This document shows, piece by piece, positions 24,409-32,987 of a stretch of DNA of 41,505 nucleotides. How positions within the stretch are numbered: the stretch's first letter is position 1; each line of letters starts with the position of its first letter. This DNA is from CAYZPB01 sp964480445 (GTDB lineage: Bacteria; Bacillota; Bacilli; Tepidibacillales; Tepidibacillaceae), in NCBI GenBank assembly GCA_964480445.1, contig CAYZPB010000002.1, forward strand, positions 1-41,505. The letters are read 5' to 3'. The notes beneath the pieces are model-generated. The model was not told the DNA's origin. It did not search any database and worked only from the letters and a program-made list of their open reading frames with translations. Made by a program: the position numbers and the translations under genes.

Positions 24409-26070
24409 ATGAGAAGTGATGATGTAAAGAAGGGGACTAGCCGCGCACCACATCGTTCCTTATTTAAGGCGATGGGCTATACGGATGAGGAGATTGCTCA
24501 GCCTTTAGTAGGCGTTGTTAATGCCAAAAGCGAGATTGTACCAGGGCATATCCACCTGGACCAGTTGGTTGACGCTGTTAAAGCTGGTGTACGGATGGTT
24601 GCTTGCACGCCGATTGAGATTCCATCGATTGGAGTCTGTGATGGGATTGCGATGGGGCATAGTGGAATGAACTATTCGCTAGCTACACGTGAGCTGATAG
24701 CAGATTCAATTGAGACAATGGCGATGGCCCATAAATTCGATGCGCTGGTCATGGTACCAAACTGCGACAAAATAGTGCCTGGCATGTTAATGGCAGCTGC
24801 ACGTATAAATATTCCAACGATTTTTGTTAGTGGCGGGCCAATGATGCCTGGTCGCGTTAATGGGCAGGATATCAGCCTGACAACTGTATTTGAAGCCCTA
24901 GGTGGTTATCAGGTTGGAAATTTAACAGCAGAAGAACTAACTGCTTATGAAGAAAATGCTTGTCCGGGTTGTGGTTCTTGCTCAGGAATGTTCACTGCAA
25001 ACAGCATGAACTGTCTTACAGAAGCGCTCGGTATGGGACTGCCTGGTAATGGTACGATCCCTGCTGTTGAGGCAAGACGAATTCGTTTGGCCAAGTATGC
25101 TGGTATGGGTATTCGTAAACTGATTGACAATAATATTAGACCGCAAAATATTATGACCGAAGCGGCATTCCATAATGCATTAACTGTTGATATGGCTATT
25201 GGCGGTAGCACAAACAGTATTCTTCATTTACCGGCCATCGCTTATGAAGCAGGAATAACTTTAGACTTAGAGTTAGTGAATGAGATAAGCGCATCAACAC
25301 CAAATCTTTGCAAACTTAGTCCAGCCGGCAGCCATCATGTTATAGATTTAGATCGAGCAGGTGGTATTAGTGCTGTGATGAAGGAACTTGCAAAGAAGAA
25401 GCTGTTGAAGTTGGACAACATTACTGTTACCAACGAGACAGTAGGTACAAACATTAAATCAACAAAAAATCTTGACCCAGAGGTTATTCGCTCAATTGAG
25501 AACCCCTATAGTGAGACCGGTGGAATTGCAGTGCTTAAAGGCAACCTAGCACCCGATGGCGCTGTTGTTAAGCGCTCAGCTGTTGCCGAGGAAATGCTTA
25601 AGCATCGCGGACCGGCGATTGTCTTTAACTCCGAGGAGGAGACGCTTGCGGCAATCCAGAATGGTCGCATTGAGAAAGGGCAGGTAGTTGTTATCCGCTA
25701 TGAGGGACCGAAGGGTGGACCTGGTATGAAGGAGATGTTGGCAGCAACCTCTACGCTTGCAGGGATGGGACTTGATCGTGATGTTGCACTAATTACCGAT
25801 GGAAGGTTTAGCGGGGCTACTAAGGGAGCGTCGATTGGTCATGTGTCACCGGAAGCAGCCGAGGGAGGGGCAATCGCATTTGTTCGTGATGGCGATATAA
25901 TTGCGATTGATATGTTTGCTGGTACACTTGATATTGAGTTAAGTGAAGAGGAGCTTGTTGAAAGAAAACATAATTGGACGGCGCCAGAACCGAAAATTAA
26001 AACAGGTTATTTAGCACGTTACGCAAAACTTGTTAGATCGGCTAGCACTGGTGCAATCCTTAAAATATAG
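24409..26070 (+). CDS. ilvD: Dihydroxy-acid dehydratase
   Basis: IlvD dehydrates the dihydroxy acids to 2-oxoisovalerate and 2-oxo-3-methylvalerate using an Fe-S cluster. The 553-residue product has the cluster-binding Cys residues in PNCDKIVPGM and ACPGCGSCSGMFTANSMN, the GGSTNSILHLPAIA segment and the C-terminal TDGRFSGATKGASIGHVSPE motif of the family. Length and motifs fit IlvD better than phosphogluconate dehydratase Edd. The start ATG at 24409 follows AGGATGTGAG. The cluster suggests oxygen sensitivity, in line with an anaerobic or microaerobic host, but this is not decisive. Confidence 0.97.
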   Translation: MRSDDVKKGTSRAPHRSLFKAMGYTDEEIAQPLVGVVNAKSEIVPGHIHLDQLVDAVKAGVRMVACTPIEIPSIGVCDGIAMGHSGMNYSLATRELIADSIETMAMAHKFDALVMVPNCDKIVPGMLMAAARINIPTIFVSGGPMMPGRVNGQDISLTTVFEALGGYQVGNLTAEELTAYEENACPGCGSCSGMFTANSMNCLTEALGMGLPGNGTIPAVEARRIRLAKYAGMGIRKLIDNNIRPQNIMTEAAFHNALTVDMAIGGSTNSILHLPAIAYEAGITLDLELVNEISASTPNLCKLSPAGSHHVIDLDRAGGISAVMKELAKKKLLKLDNITVTNETVGTNIKSTKNLDPEVIRSIENPYSETGGIAVLKGNLAPDGAVVKRSAVAEEMLKHRGPAIVFNSEEETLAAIQNGRIEKGQVVVIRYEGPKGGPGMKEMLAATSTLAGMGLDRDVALITDGRFSGATKGASIGHVSPEAAEGGAIAFVRDGDIIAIDMFAGTLDIELSEEELVERKHNWTAPEPKIKTGYLARYAKLVRSASTGAILKI

Positions 26071-26094
26071 AGAGCTTTGTGGGAGGGAAAAGAG

Positions 26095-27756
26095 ATGCGT
26101 ATAACGGGTGCAGAAATTATTGTTAAATGTTTGATTGAACATGAAGTGGATACTGTTTTTGGAATTCCCGGAGGTACGGTATTAAATATTTTTGATGAAC
26201 TATATAAGTATCAGGGTCAGATTAGGAACATACTAACATCTCATGAACAAGGGGCTTCGCATGCAGCAGATGCTTATGCGCGAGTGACTGGTAAGGTTGG
26301 CGTCTGCATTGCCACTTCTGGACCGGGCGCAACAAACACAGTTACTGGCATTGCGACTGCTTATATGGACTCAGTTCCTTTAATAGTGATTACGGGTAAC
26401 GTTGCAGTTCCCTTACTAGGTAAGGATAGCTTCCAGGAGATTGATATTGCTGGAGTAACGATGCCAATTACAAAACATAACTTTATTGTAAAGGACGTTA
26501 ATGATCTAGCAGATACAATTTACCGTGCTTTTTATATTGCACAAGAGGGTAGGCCAGGGCCTGTTCTGATTGACATTCCTAAAGATGTAACAGTTTTAAC
26601 TGCAGATTATAGCAAGGAAAAGCCACGAGAAATTATAAAATTATCGGAGGCTCCTAAGGAAGATATTGCAAAAGCTGTCGAAATGATTAAGAATTCTAAA
26701 AGACCATTTATTTATAGCGGTGGTGGGGTGGTCTTTGCTGATGCAGCTAAGGAGTTAACCGAGTTTGCCTATAAGATTAATTCGCCAGTCGCTGCGAGCA
26801 TGATGGGGCTCGGGGGTTTCCCAGGAAATGATGAGCTATTTACTGGAATGATTGGAATGCACGGAACAAAAGCATCAAACATCGCTGCTACAAAATGCGA
26901 TTTATTGATTGCAGTAGGTGTGCGTTTTAGTGATCGTGTAATTAGTCGCGCGGACCGCTTTGCCCCGGATGCGAAAATTCTGCAGATTGATATTGACCCA
27001 GCCGAGATAAATAAAAACATACAAACCGATCATCATATTATTGGTGACGTTAAGGGTATTTTAGCTCAACTTAATAAAAATGTTAAGGAGAAGCAGAAAG
27101 GTCCTTGGTATGATGAAGTTATGGATATTAAGCGGGAACATCCTCTTAGATATCAAGATGACGAGGTTCTCCGTCCACAATATATTATTGAACGGATTGA
27201 TAAACTAACAAAGGGTGAGGCTCTCATCGCGACTGAGGTTGGACAGAATCAGATTTGGGCGGCGCAGTTTTATCAATACACGAAACCGAGAACCTTTATC
27301 TCCTCCTGTGGTTTAGGTACCATGGGATACGGTACTGGCGCAGCGATTGGTGCCGCAATTGGTCGACCTGAGAAGATCGTTTTCAACATTGCAGGCGACG
27401 GTAGTTTTCGGATGAATTGCAACGAGCTTGCGACTGCGGTTTTTTATAAGCTGCCAATTATTATAGCGGTAATGAATAACGGTACCTTAGGTATGGTAAG
27501 ACAGTGGCAGAAGCTATTTTACGAGGGACGCTTCTCAGAAACAACACTTAATCGCGGACCTGATTTTGTGAAGCTTGCTGAGGCGTATGGTGCAACCGGC
27601 TATCGAGTCACTGAGAAAGAAGATGTTGATCAGGTGCTAAAAAAGGCGCTTGCTGCAGATGGTCCAGTTGTGATTGATTTTATACTTGATATCGATGAAA
27701 AGGTTTTACCAATGGTGCCACCCGGTGCCGCGATCGATAAACTGATAACTGAATAA
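26095..27756 (+). CDS. ilvB: Acetolactate synthase large (catalytic) subunit
   Basis: This thiamine diphosphate enzyme condenses two pyruvates to acetolactate, or pyruvate with 2-oxobutyrate. The 553-residue product has the catalytic Glu51 in SHEQGASHAADAYAR, the GPGATNTVTGIATAYMDS and GKDSFQEIDI stretches typical of the anabolic FAD-containing form, and the ThDP/Mg2+ motif beginning GDGSFRMN with NNGTLGMVRQWQ following. The ATG at 26095 follows GGGAGGG; an in-frame start at 26077 precedes that site and is rejected. It is the last gene of the operon, far from ilvN, and a terminator follows 15 bases after the stop. Confidence 0.97.
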   Translation: MRITGAEIIVKCLIEHEVDTVFGIPGGTVLNIFDELYKYQGQIRNILTSHEQGASHAADAYARVTGKVGVCIATSGPGATNTVTGIATAYMDSVPLIVITGNVAVPLLGKDSFQEIDIAGVTMPITKHNFIVKDVNDLADTIYRAFYIAQEGRPGPVLIDIPKDVTVLTADYSKEKPREIIKLSEAPKEDIAKAVEMIKNSKRPFIYSGGGVVFADAAKELTEFAYKINSPVAASMMGLGGFPGNDELFTGMIGMHGTKASNIAATKCDLLIAVGVRFSDRVISRADRFAPDAKILQIDIDPAEINKNIQTDHHIIGDVKGILAQLNKNVKEKQKGPWYDEVMDIKREHPLRYQDDEVLRPQYIIERIDKLTKGEALIATEVGQNQIWAAQFYQYTKPRTFISSCGLGTMGYGTGAAIGAAIGRPEKIVFNIAGDGSFRMNCNELATAVFYKLPIIIAVMNNGTLGMVRQWQKLFYEGRFSETTLNRGPDFVKLAEAYGATGYRVTEKEDVDQVLKKALAADGPVVIDFILDIDEKVLPMVPPGAAIDKLITE

Positions 27757-27770
27757 AAAGATTGGATTAT

Positions 27771-27805
27771 AAGACGATTCGGAAGTTGTGATGAATCGTC
27801 TTTTC
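27771..27805 (+). terminator. Intrinsic terminator of the branched-chain amino acid operon
   Basis: A perfect 10-bp stem, AAGACGATTC (27771-27780) with GAATCGTCTT (27793-27802), has a 12-base loop and runs into a T-rich tail. It ends the operon that starts with ilvN. Confidence 0.9.
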
Positions 27806-27808
27806 TTA

Positions 27809-27837
27809 TTATACATACTATTTGATTATGCTATAAT
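27809..27837 (+). promoter_or_regulatory. Candidate promoter of the SpoIID-family gene
   Basis: An extended -10 element, TGC followed by TATAAT (27832-27837), has a poor -35-like TTATAC (27809-27814) 17 bases upstream. It lies between the ilvB terminator and the next gene, where a promoter is needed. Confidence 0.6.
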
Positions 27838-27874
27838 GTAAAGTAGAAAATTAAAAGCGAAGGGGACTGAATCG

Positions 27875-30001
27875 ATGCAGCTAGCAAGAGAAAAAATTAA
27901 AAAAGCAATGCTCTTATTTATAATTTTAACTTTGATTATGGTGATAGCATTACCTATAGCGGCACAGGCAAATAGCTACAGCATGATACGCGTGATGCTA
28001 CTAACTGGTCAGTCAGATTTTGAAGATTTAATAACGGCTAGCAGTACGGATGGCTTTACCATAACTAATACAAAAGGCCCAGCTGGCGAATTTACTTATA
28101 AGGCAACGAGTAATGAAAAGGTTGGCTTGCAGTTTGCAGGCTATTCATTATTAGTAACGGAAACGACAGATCGTCAAGAGGCTGACCGAGTTGCTTCACG
28201 AATTAAAGCAGTGAGAACTCATAACCTTAATCCGGTAATTGAGGTGGCACCACTTACAGGCTCTAATAAATACCGTGTGACTGTGGGTAACTTTGCAACA
28301 GCGGAACAGGCTGGTTTAGTGCGCTCGGACATAGCTGCACAACAACAGTTAAGCAGCAAAGTAATTGCCAGCAATTATTGGGTTACGGGCGCCTATGCTA
28401 CTATCGAAGCTGCGAGAGAGTTTGCAGCACAATTAAATAATGATGGATACATTGCCTATCCAGGAGAATATTTGAACGGGACTGGAGGCCATTATGTATT
28501 TATTGGTGATGCTGCAGATATAACAGCGCATAATCAATTAAAAACAACTATCGAGCAGAAGTACGGACTTGTACTTACAAATCCGGCAAGTGATTCCTAT
28601 GTAATACATAAGGAACTGGCACACATAGCGGGCACTGCTTTAACTAAATATAAGCTATTTTGTTTTTCAAAAGATTCAGTAATTAAGCTAGCAAATTTAA
28701 CTGAAAATTCAACAATTAAAATTGATGAGCGAATTTATCAGAGAAACGCAATCCGTTATCGCGGGGAAATTAATCTGCAATTATTTAATGGAAAAACAAC
28801 TTTAGTTAATTTTTTGCCCCTAGAAACCTATCTATGGTCAGTTGTTGGCTCAGAGATGTATAGCGGTTGGCCACTAGAGGCACAAAAAGCACAGGCAGTT
28901 ACTGCCAGAACTTTTGCCTACCAGAAGCAATTGTATCCTCGTAATTCGATTGCCGATATTTACGATACAACTGCCGATCAGGCATATTTTGGTGTGGCGC
29001 AAGAGGCAAGTAATTTGACGCGTGCAGTGAATGAGACAAAGGGCATTGTTGCCTTATACAAAGGTAAAACCTTTAACACATTCTATTCCGCAAATGCTGG
29101 TGGAATTACTGCGCATGGAACAGAAATCTGGGGAAATAATGTTCCCTCTACCTATGTAAAAGCATCGGACTGGGATCGTCAAGCTGAGATTAATGCGAGA
29201 GATTGGTATCGCGTTATTCTTCCGAGTGGGATAACCGGCTATGTACGTAGTGATTTCATCACTCTCTCTGGGTCAGAGAATGCGCTTGGTCTAAAAGCTG
29301 GTGCCTTAAATGCAGCAAATGTAAATATGCGAACTGGTCCTAGTACTGCTTATTGTAGTGTTAAAATGACCTTAGATCTGGGACAGCAAATAATGATACT
29401 CGAAACAATTAAGGAGAACAATTCATATTCTTGGCGAACAAGTCCGCTTTCTCCAGAATATATTATGAATCGCGTTAATCAATTTCAATCTGATACGGGA
29501 GGCGGAATAACTTCCCCGATTCTTGATTTGAAAATTGCTTCCTACGGTCCATCTGGCAGGGTAATGGAGCTAGCAACAGGTAATAAGATTATTCCGATTA
29601 GGTATCCAGATTATTATCGGACGATGCTTGGTTCTACCTCGACCGGTGTTTTAAGCAGTTTCTTTGAGATTGAACAGACTGGTCGAATAGAAGTTCTCGG
29701 AGCAGGTGGTCAAAAATCATCAAAGGTGAATGAAAGTAATAAGTTGTACGTTGCAAGCGCAAGTGGAGTTGTTCCATTAGCTAGCACAAACAATAATCAG
29801 GATGAGTATTTAGTTCTTAATGCAGCCGGCGATGTAAAAGTCACCTCTAAAGTACAGAGTTATGTTCTAAATGGGAAGGGCTGGGGACATGGAATCGGTA
29901 TGTCACAGTGGGGTGCACGCGGCATGGCTGCAGATGGTTATAATTATAAAGAGATTTTAGAATATTATTATCGTGATGTTGAGCTTAAGCAGATTTACTA
30001 A
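27875..30001 (+). CDS. Secreted SpoIID/LytB-family protein with SPOR-like and SH3-like regions
   Basis: The 708-residue product has a signal peptide (hydrophobic core about 11-28, likely cleavage after Ala32 in AAQANS). Residues of about 85-210 contain SPOR-like repeats (NKYRVTVGNFATAEQA near 131-146). The SpoIID domain follows in two parts: about 295-430 with VVGSEMYSGWPLEAQKAQAV and TFYSANAGG, and the C-terminal GKGWGHGIGMSQWGARGMA near 667-685. Between them lies an insertion with SH3-like segments (WYRVILPSGITGYVRSDFI and ANVNMRTGPSTAY). SpoIID members are lytic transglycosylases or amidase enhancers. It is twice the length of sporulation SpoIID (about 340 residues), so a general wall-remodelling role is as likely as sporulation. 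The ATG follows GAAGGGGACTG. Confidence 0.82.
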   Translation: MQLAREKIKKAMLLFIILTLIMVIALPIAAQANSYSMIRVMLLTGQSDFEDLITASSTDGFTITNTKGPAGEFTYKATSNEKVGLQFAGYSLLVTETTDRQEADRVASRIKAVRTHNLNPVIEVAPLTGSNKYRVTVGNFATAEQAGLVRSDIAAQQQLSSKVIASNYWVTGAYATIEAAREFAAQLNNDGYIAYPGEYLNGTGGHYVFIGDAADITAHNQLKTTIEQKYGLVLTNPASDSYVIHKELAHIAGTALTKYKLFCFSKDSVIKLANLTENSTIKIDERIYQRNAIRYRGEINLQLFNGKTTLVNFLPLETYLWSVVGSEMYSGWPLEAQKAQAVTARTFAYQKQLYPRNSIADIYDTTADQAYFGVAQEASNLTRAVNETKGIVALYKGKTFNTFYSANAGGITAHGTEIWGNNVPSTYVKASDWDRQAEINARDWYRVILPSGITGYVRSDFITLSGSENALGLKAGALNAANVNMRTGPSTAYCSVKMTLDLGQQIMILETIKENNSYSWRTSPLSPEYIMNRVNQFQSDTGGGITSPILDLKIASYGPSGRVMELATGNKIIPIRYPDYYRTMLGSTSTGVLSSFFEIEQTGRIEVLGAGGQKSSKVNESNKLYVASASGVVPLASTNNNQDEYLVLNAAGDVKVTSKVQSYVLNGKGWGHGIGMSQWGARGMAADGYNYKEILEYYYRDVELKQIY

Positions 30002-30013
30002 GAGGAGCCAAGT

Positions 30014-31042
30014 ATGAAGACTGATTTATTTGATTTTAATCTGCCCGAGTGCTTAATTGCTCAGCAACCTTTATCGGTACGGGACCAGTCACAACTGCTA
30101 ATACTAAAGCGTCAGACTGGTCAGATTAAACATGGAAGTTTCAAAGAACTTAGCAGCTACCTTAATGCAGGTGATGGACTGGTGCTTAATGATACACGAG
30201 TTCTGCCGGCACGTCTTTTTGGCGTCAAAGCTGGAACTGGTGCGCGAGTTGAGATTCTGCTGTTAAAGCAATTACAGGATAACTGTTGGGAGACACTAGT
30301 CAAGCCGGCCAAACGTTTGGATGTTGGTAGCAAGATAATTTTTGGCGACGGTCTTTTAGAAGCTGATGTTGAGGGGATTACTGCAACTGGTGGTAGGATT
30401 ATTCGATTTACTTATGAAGGTCTTTTTATTGAACTATTAGAAAAACTTGGGACAATGCCCTTACCACCATACATTAAAGAAAGCCTGGATGATCAGGAAC
30501 GATACCAAACTGTTTACTCGCGTGAACAAGGGTCAGCGGCAGCGCCAACTGCAGGCTTACATTTTACCGAAGAATTTCTTGCGGAACTTGAAGCGAAAGG
30601 TGTTAAGATAATTTATCTTACTTTACATGTTGGACTTGGTACCTTTCGACCGGTAACTGCTGAAAATATTGAAGACCACAAGATGCATTCAGAATATTTT
30701 TCGATTAGTAAAGAAAATATGGAACTACTAAATGAAGTTCGTAGCTCTAGCAAAAAGGTTACAGCTGTCGGCACAACGACTGCTCGAACTTTAGAGACAA
30801 TCTACGACCGAGAGACTGGCCTTTATACTGAGGCGAGTGGCTGGACTGATATTTTTATCTATCCAGGATATGAATTTGCTGCAATTGATCAGTTATTGAC
30901 TAATTTTCATCTGCCAAAATCGTCTTTAATCATGTTGGTATCTGCGCTAGCGGGTAGGAGTAATATTATGCAGGCGTATCAGGAGGCAATTGAGAGAGAG
31001 TACCGGTTCTTTAGTTTTGGCGATGCAATGTTAATTATCTAA
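30014..31042 (+). CDS. queA: S-adenosylmethionine:tRNA ribosyltransferase-isomerase
   Basis: QueA transfers and isomerises the ribosyl part of S-adenosylmethionine onto preQ1 in tRNA, giving epoxyqueuosine at wobble position 34. The 342-residue product shows the family's FDFNLPECLIAQQP start, NDTRVLPARLFG, the EQGSAAAPTAGLHFTEE segment, LHVGLGTFRPV and the C-terminal LTNFHLPKSSLIMLVSALAG. The ATG at 30014 follows AGAGGAGCC, 12 bases after the SpoIID-family stop, so the two are probably co-transcribed. The next gene, tgt, acts one step earlier in the same modification. Confidence 0.98.
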   Translation: MKTDLFDFNLPECLIAQQPLSVRDQSQLLILKRQTGQIKHGSFKELSSYLNAGDGLVLNDTRVLPARLFGVKAGTGARVEILLLKQLQDNCWETLVKPAKRLDVGSKIIFGDGLLEADVEGITATGGRIIRFTYEGLFIELLEKLGTMPLPPYIKESLDDQERYQTVYSREQGSAAAPTAGLHFTEEFLAELEAKGVKIIYLTLHVGLGTFRPVTAENIEDHKMHSEYFSISKENMELLNEVRSSSKKVTAVGTTTARTLETIYDRETGLYTEASGWTDIFIYPGYEFAAIDQLLTNFHLPKSSLIMLVSALAGRSNIMQAYQEAIEREYRFFSFGDAMLII

Positions 31043-31066
31043 ACAACTAGGATGTGAGTGAAAAAG

Positions 31067-32185
31067 ATGACGGCAATTAATTTTGAACTACATAATAAAG
31101 ATAGCAAGACTGGCGCACGTGCCGGTCTTTTAAATACTCCTCATGGAACAGTGCAGACGCCTGTATTTATGCCGGTAGGAACACAAGCTACTGTAAAGGC
31201 AATGAGTCCCGAAGAGCTTGTTGAACTTGGGGCAGAGATTATTCTAAGCAACACTTATCACTTGCATATTCGACCAGGGGAAGAGATTGTGAGCAATGCA
31301 GGAGGACTACATAAATTTATGAATTGGCACAAACCGATTCTGACTGATAGTGGAGGCTTTCAAGTATTTAGTCTGAGCGAACGTCGAAGAATAACTGAAG
31401 AGGGTGTACATTTTTTTAATCATTTGAATGGTGATAAACTGTTTATTTCACCAGAAAAAGCAATAGAAATACAGAATGCACTTGGTGCAGATATAATTAT
31501 GGCTTTCGATGAGTGTGCTCCCTACCCAGCTGACTACGAATATGTTAAAAAATCTATGGAGATGACAACACGCTGGGCTAAGCGTTGCAAGGAGGCGCAT
31601 CAGGCGACTGATCAGCAAGCCTTGTTCGGGATAGTACAAGGTGGCATGTATCGTGACCTAAGGCAGGAGAGTGCTAGAGCTTTAATTGAGTTGGATTTTC
31701 CAGGTTATGCGATTGGTGGGCTTAGCGTGGGTGAACCACGTGAACTGATGAACGAGGTACTTGCCTATACAAGCCCGATTCTACCAGAGGAGAAGCCACG
31801 CTATTTGATGGGTGTTGGCGACCCCTTATCTTTATTTGACGCGGTAATGGCTGGAATTGATATGTTTGATTGCGTTTTACCGACGCGGATTGCACGTAAC
31901 GGTACTACAATGACTAGCAAAGGAAGGCTAGTAATCAGAAATGCGATTTATGCAGAAGATTATCGCCCTTTAGACGAAGAATGCCGATGCTATGCTTGTC
32001 GTAATTATTCACGCGCATATATTAGGCACCTAATAAAGGCAAATGAGATAATGGGATTACGCTTAACTACTTACCATAATCTGTACTTTCTGATACAATT
32101 AATGAAAAATATTCGCCAGGCAATTCTAGATAATCGTTTAAGCGAATATAAACAAGAGTTTTTTACTAAATATCAAATTGAATAG
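31067..32185 (+). CDS. tgt: tRNA-guanine transglycosylase (queuine/preQ1)
   Basis: Tgt swaps guanine 34 of GUN-anticodon tRNAs for preQ1. From the ATG at 31067 the product is 372 residues, as expected. The catalytic Asp region is LTDSGGFQVFSLS; a second conserved Asp lies in GIDMFDCVLPTRIARNG; the zinc site is in ECRCYACRNYSRAYIRHL, with three Cys and one His. An in-frame GTG three codons upstream (31058) overlaps the ribosome binding site AGGATGTGAG and is less likely. It is cotranscribed with queA upstream and probably with yajC, which starts 57 bases later. Confidence 0.98.
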   Translation: MTAINFELHNKDSKTGARAGLLNTPHGTVQTPVFMPVGTQATVKAMSPEELVELGAEIILSNTYHLHIRPGEEIVSNAGGLHKFMNWHKPILTDSGGFQVFSLSERRRITEEGVHFFNHLNGDKLFISPEKAIEIQNALGADIIMAFDECAPYPADYEYVKKSMEMTTRWAKRCKEAHQATDQQALFGIVQGGMYRDLRQESARALIELDFPGYAIGGLSVGEPRELMNEVLAYTSPILPEEKPRYLMGVGDPLSLFDAVMAGIDMFDCVLPTRIARNGTTMTSKGRLVIRNAIYAEDYRPLDEECRCYACRNYSRAYIRHLIKANEIMGLRLTTYHNLYFLIQLMKNIRQAILDNRLSEYKQEFFTKYQIE

Positions 32186-32242
32186 TTACAAAACTAGGAA
32201 AATCTGATATTCTATACTTGATTTTAAGAAGGAGGGGAAGCA

Positions 32243-32560
32243 ATGATTGGTTATATAAGTGAATTCGCTGAAAATGGCGCTACTGCTGCACCTGCTGAAA
32301 GTTCTGCACTTTTTTCATTGATATGGTTAGTAATATTAATAGCTATTTTCTATTTTCTATTAATTCGTCCACAATCAAAAAGAAATAAGCAGAGAACTGA
32401 GATGATTAGTGCCCTAGAGGTGGACAATGAAGTAATTACATTGGGTGGCATTCATGGAACAATCGTTGAATTAGGAGAAGATTATGCAATGCTTCAAATC
32501 AATGATGATTCCGTTATAAAGGTGGACCGCTCAGCTATTAGTAGTGTCCTCAATAAATAA
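32243..32560 (+). CDS. yajC: Preprotein translocase subunit YajC
   Basis: YajC is a small bitopic membrane protein associated with SecDF. The 105-residue product has one hydrophobic segment (about 23-42), then the family motif LLIRPQSKRNKQ and a small soluble domain with LEVDNEVITLGGIHGTIVE. The position after tgt is conserved in Bacillota. The ATG at 32243 follows the strong ribosome binding site AAGGAGGGG. A terminator follows, so yajC and the secD-secF genes are probably in separate transcription units here. Confidence 0.96.
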   Translation: MIGYISEFAENGATAAPAESSALFSLIWLVILIAIFYFLLIRPQSKRNKQRTEMISALEVDNEVITLGGIHGTIVELGEDYAMLQINDDSVIKVDRSAISSVLNK

Positions 32561-32592
32561 AGAGGATACCCTGAATTTAGCTTATTCTTAAT

Positions 32593-32624
32593 AAAGGTTG
32601 ACCAGCTATTGGTCAACTTTTATT
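32593..32624 (+). terminator. Intrinsic terminator after yajC
   Basis: GTTGACCA (32597-32604) pairs with TGGTCAAC (32610-32617) around a 5-base loop. The stem extends through flanking A/T pairs and is followed by a T-rich run. It closes the SpoIID-like/queA/tgt/yajC unit. Confidence 0.9.
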
Positions 32625-32643
32625 TATTTACTATGAAATTATA

Positions 32644-32672
32644 CTTAAATTTTAGCGTCAATAGGTTATAAT
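32644..32672 (+). promoter_or_regulatory. Candidate promoter of comN
   Basis: A perfect -10 box TATAAT (32667-32672) has a weak -35-like CTTAAA (32644-32649) at 17 bases. It lies between the yajC terminator and the next gene and starts the comN-secD-secF unit. Confidence 0.5.
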
Positions 32673-32702
32673 AAGAATATCGATTTGCAGGTGGTGAGTT
32701 TA

Positions 32703-32948
32703 ATGGCTGAATTAAATAAACGAGATCTAACGAAACAAGTTGAATTTCTGTGCAACCAAAAGGCAAAGGAATTTAAATCTTTAGGCTATGATAATATTGA
32801 TGGAGAAAAAATTTGGGAGTGCGTTAGTTCGAAATATACAGACGAGCAACCACATATTCACCAGATTATTAACGATATTCTGACATTAAAAGCTGCGAAT
32901 TATATGAATTGGATGATGTTAAAGGTATATAAGGACGAAGAGTTTTGA
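32703..32948 (+). CDS. comN: ComN/YrzD-like post-transcriptional regulator
   Basis: This is an 81-residue acidic, mostly helical protein. The size, the DLTKQVEFLCNQKAKEF and ISKLY-like IWECVSSKYTDE segments, and the position directly before secD match the Post_transc_reg family (Bacillus ComN/YrzD). In Bacillus subtilis ComN is known to act post-transcriptionally on the comE operon; no such target is visible here. From the ATG at 32703, which follows AGGTGGTGAG, it needs none of the upstream in-frame TTG. Family recognition rests on weak similarity plus strong synteny. Confidence 0.75.
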   Translation: MAELNKRDLTKQVEFLCNQKAKEFKSLGYDNIDGEKIWECVSSKYTDEQPHIHQIINDILTLKAANYMNWMMLKVYKDEEF

Positions 32949-32954
32949 TATAAT
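32946..32954 (+). promoter_or_regulatory. Candidate extended -10 promoter for secD
   Basis: TGA, itself the comN stop codon, is followed directly by TATAAT (32949-32954), giving an extended -10 element. No good -35 box is visible 17 bases upstream. It could give secD-secF independent expression. Confidence 0.4.
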
Positions 32955-32987
32955 AACACTATTGAATTTTAGAGGGGGAAAGACCTG

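Noticed and set aside
32178..32218. Promoter for yajC with TATACT at 32213-32218
   Set aside because: No -35 box at acceptable spacing; the gene follows tgt closely and read-through is sufficient.
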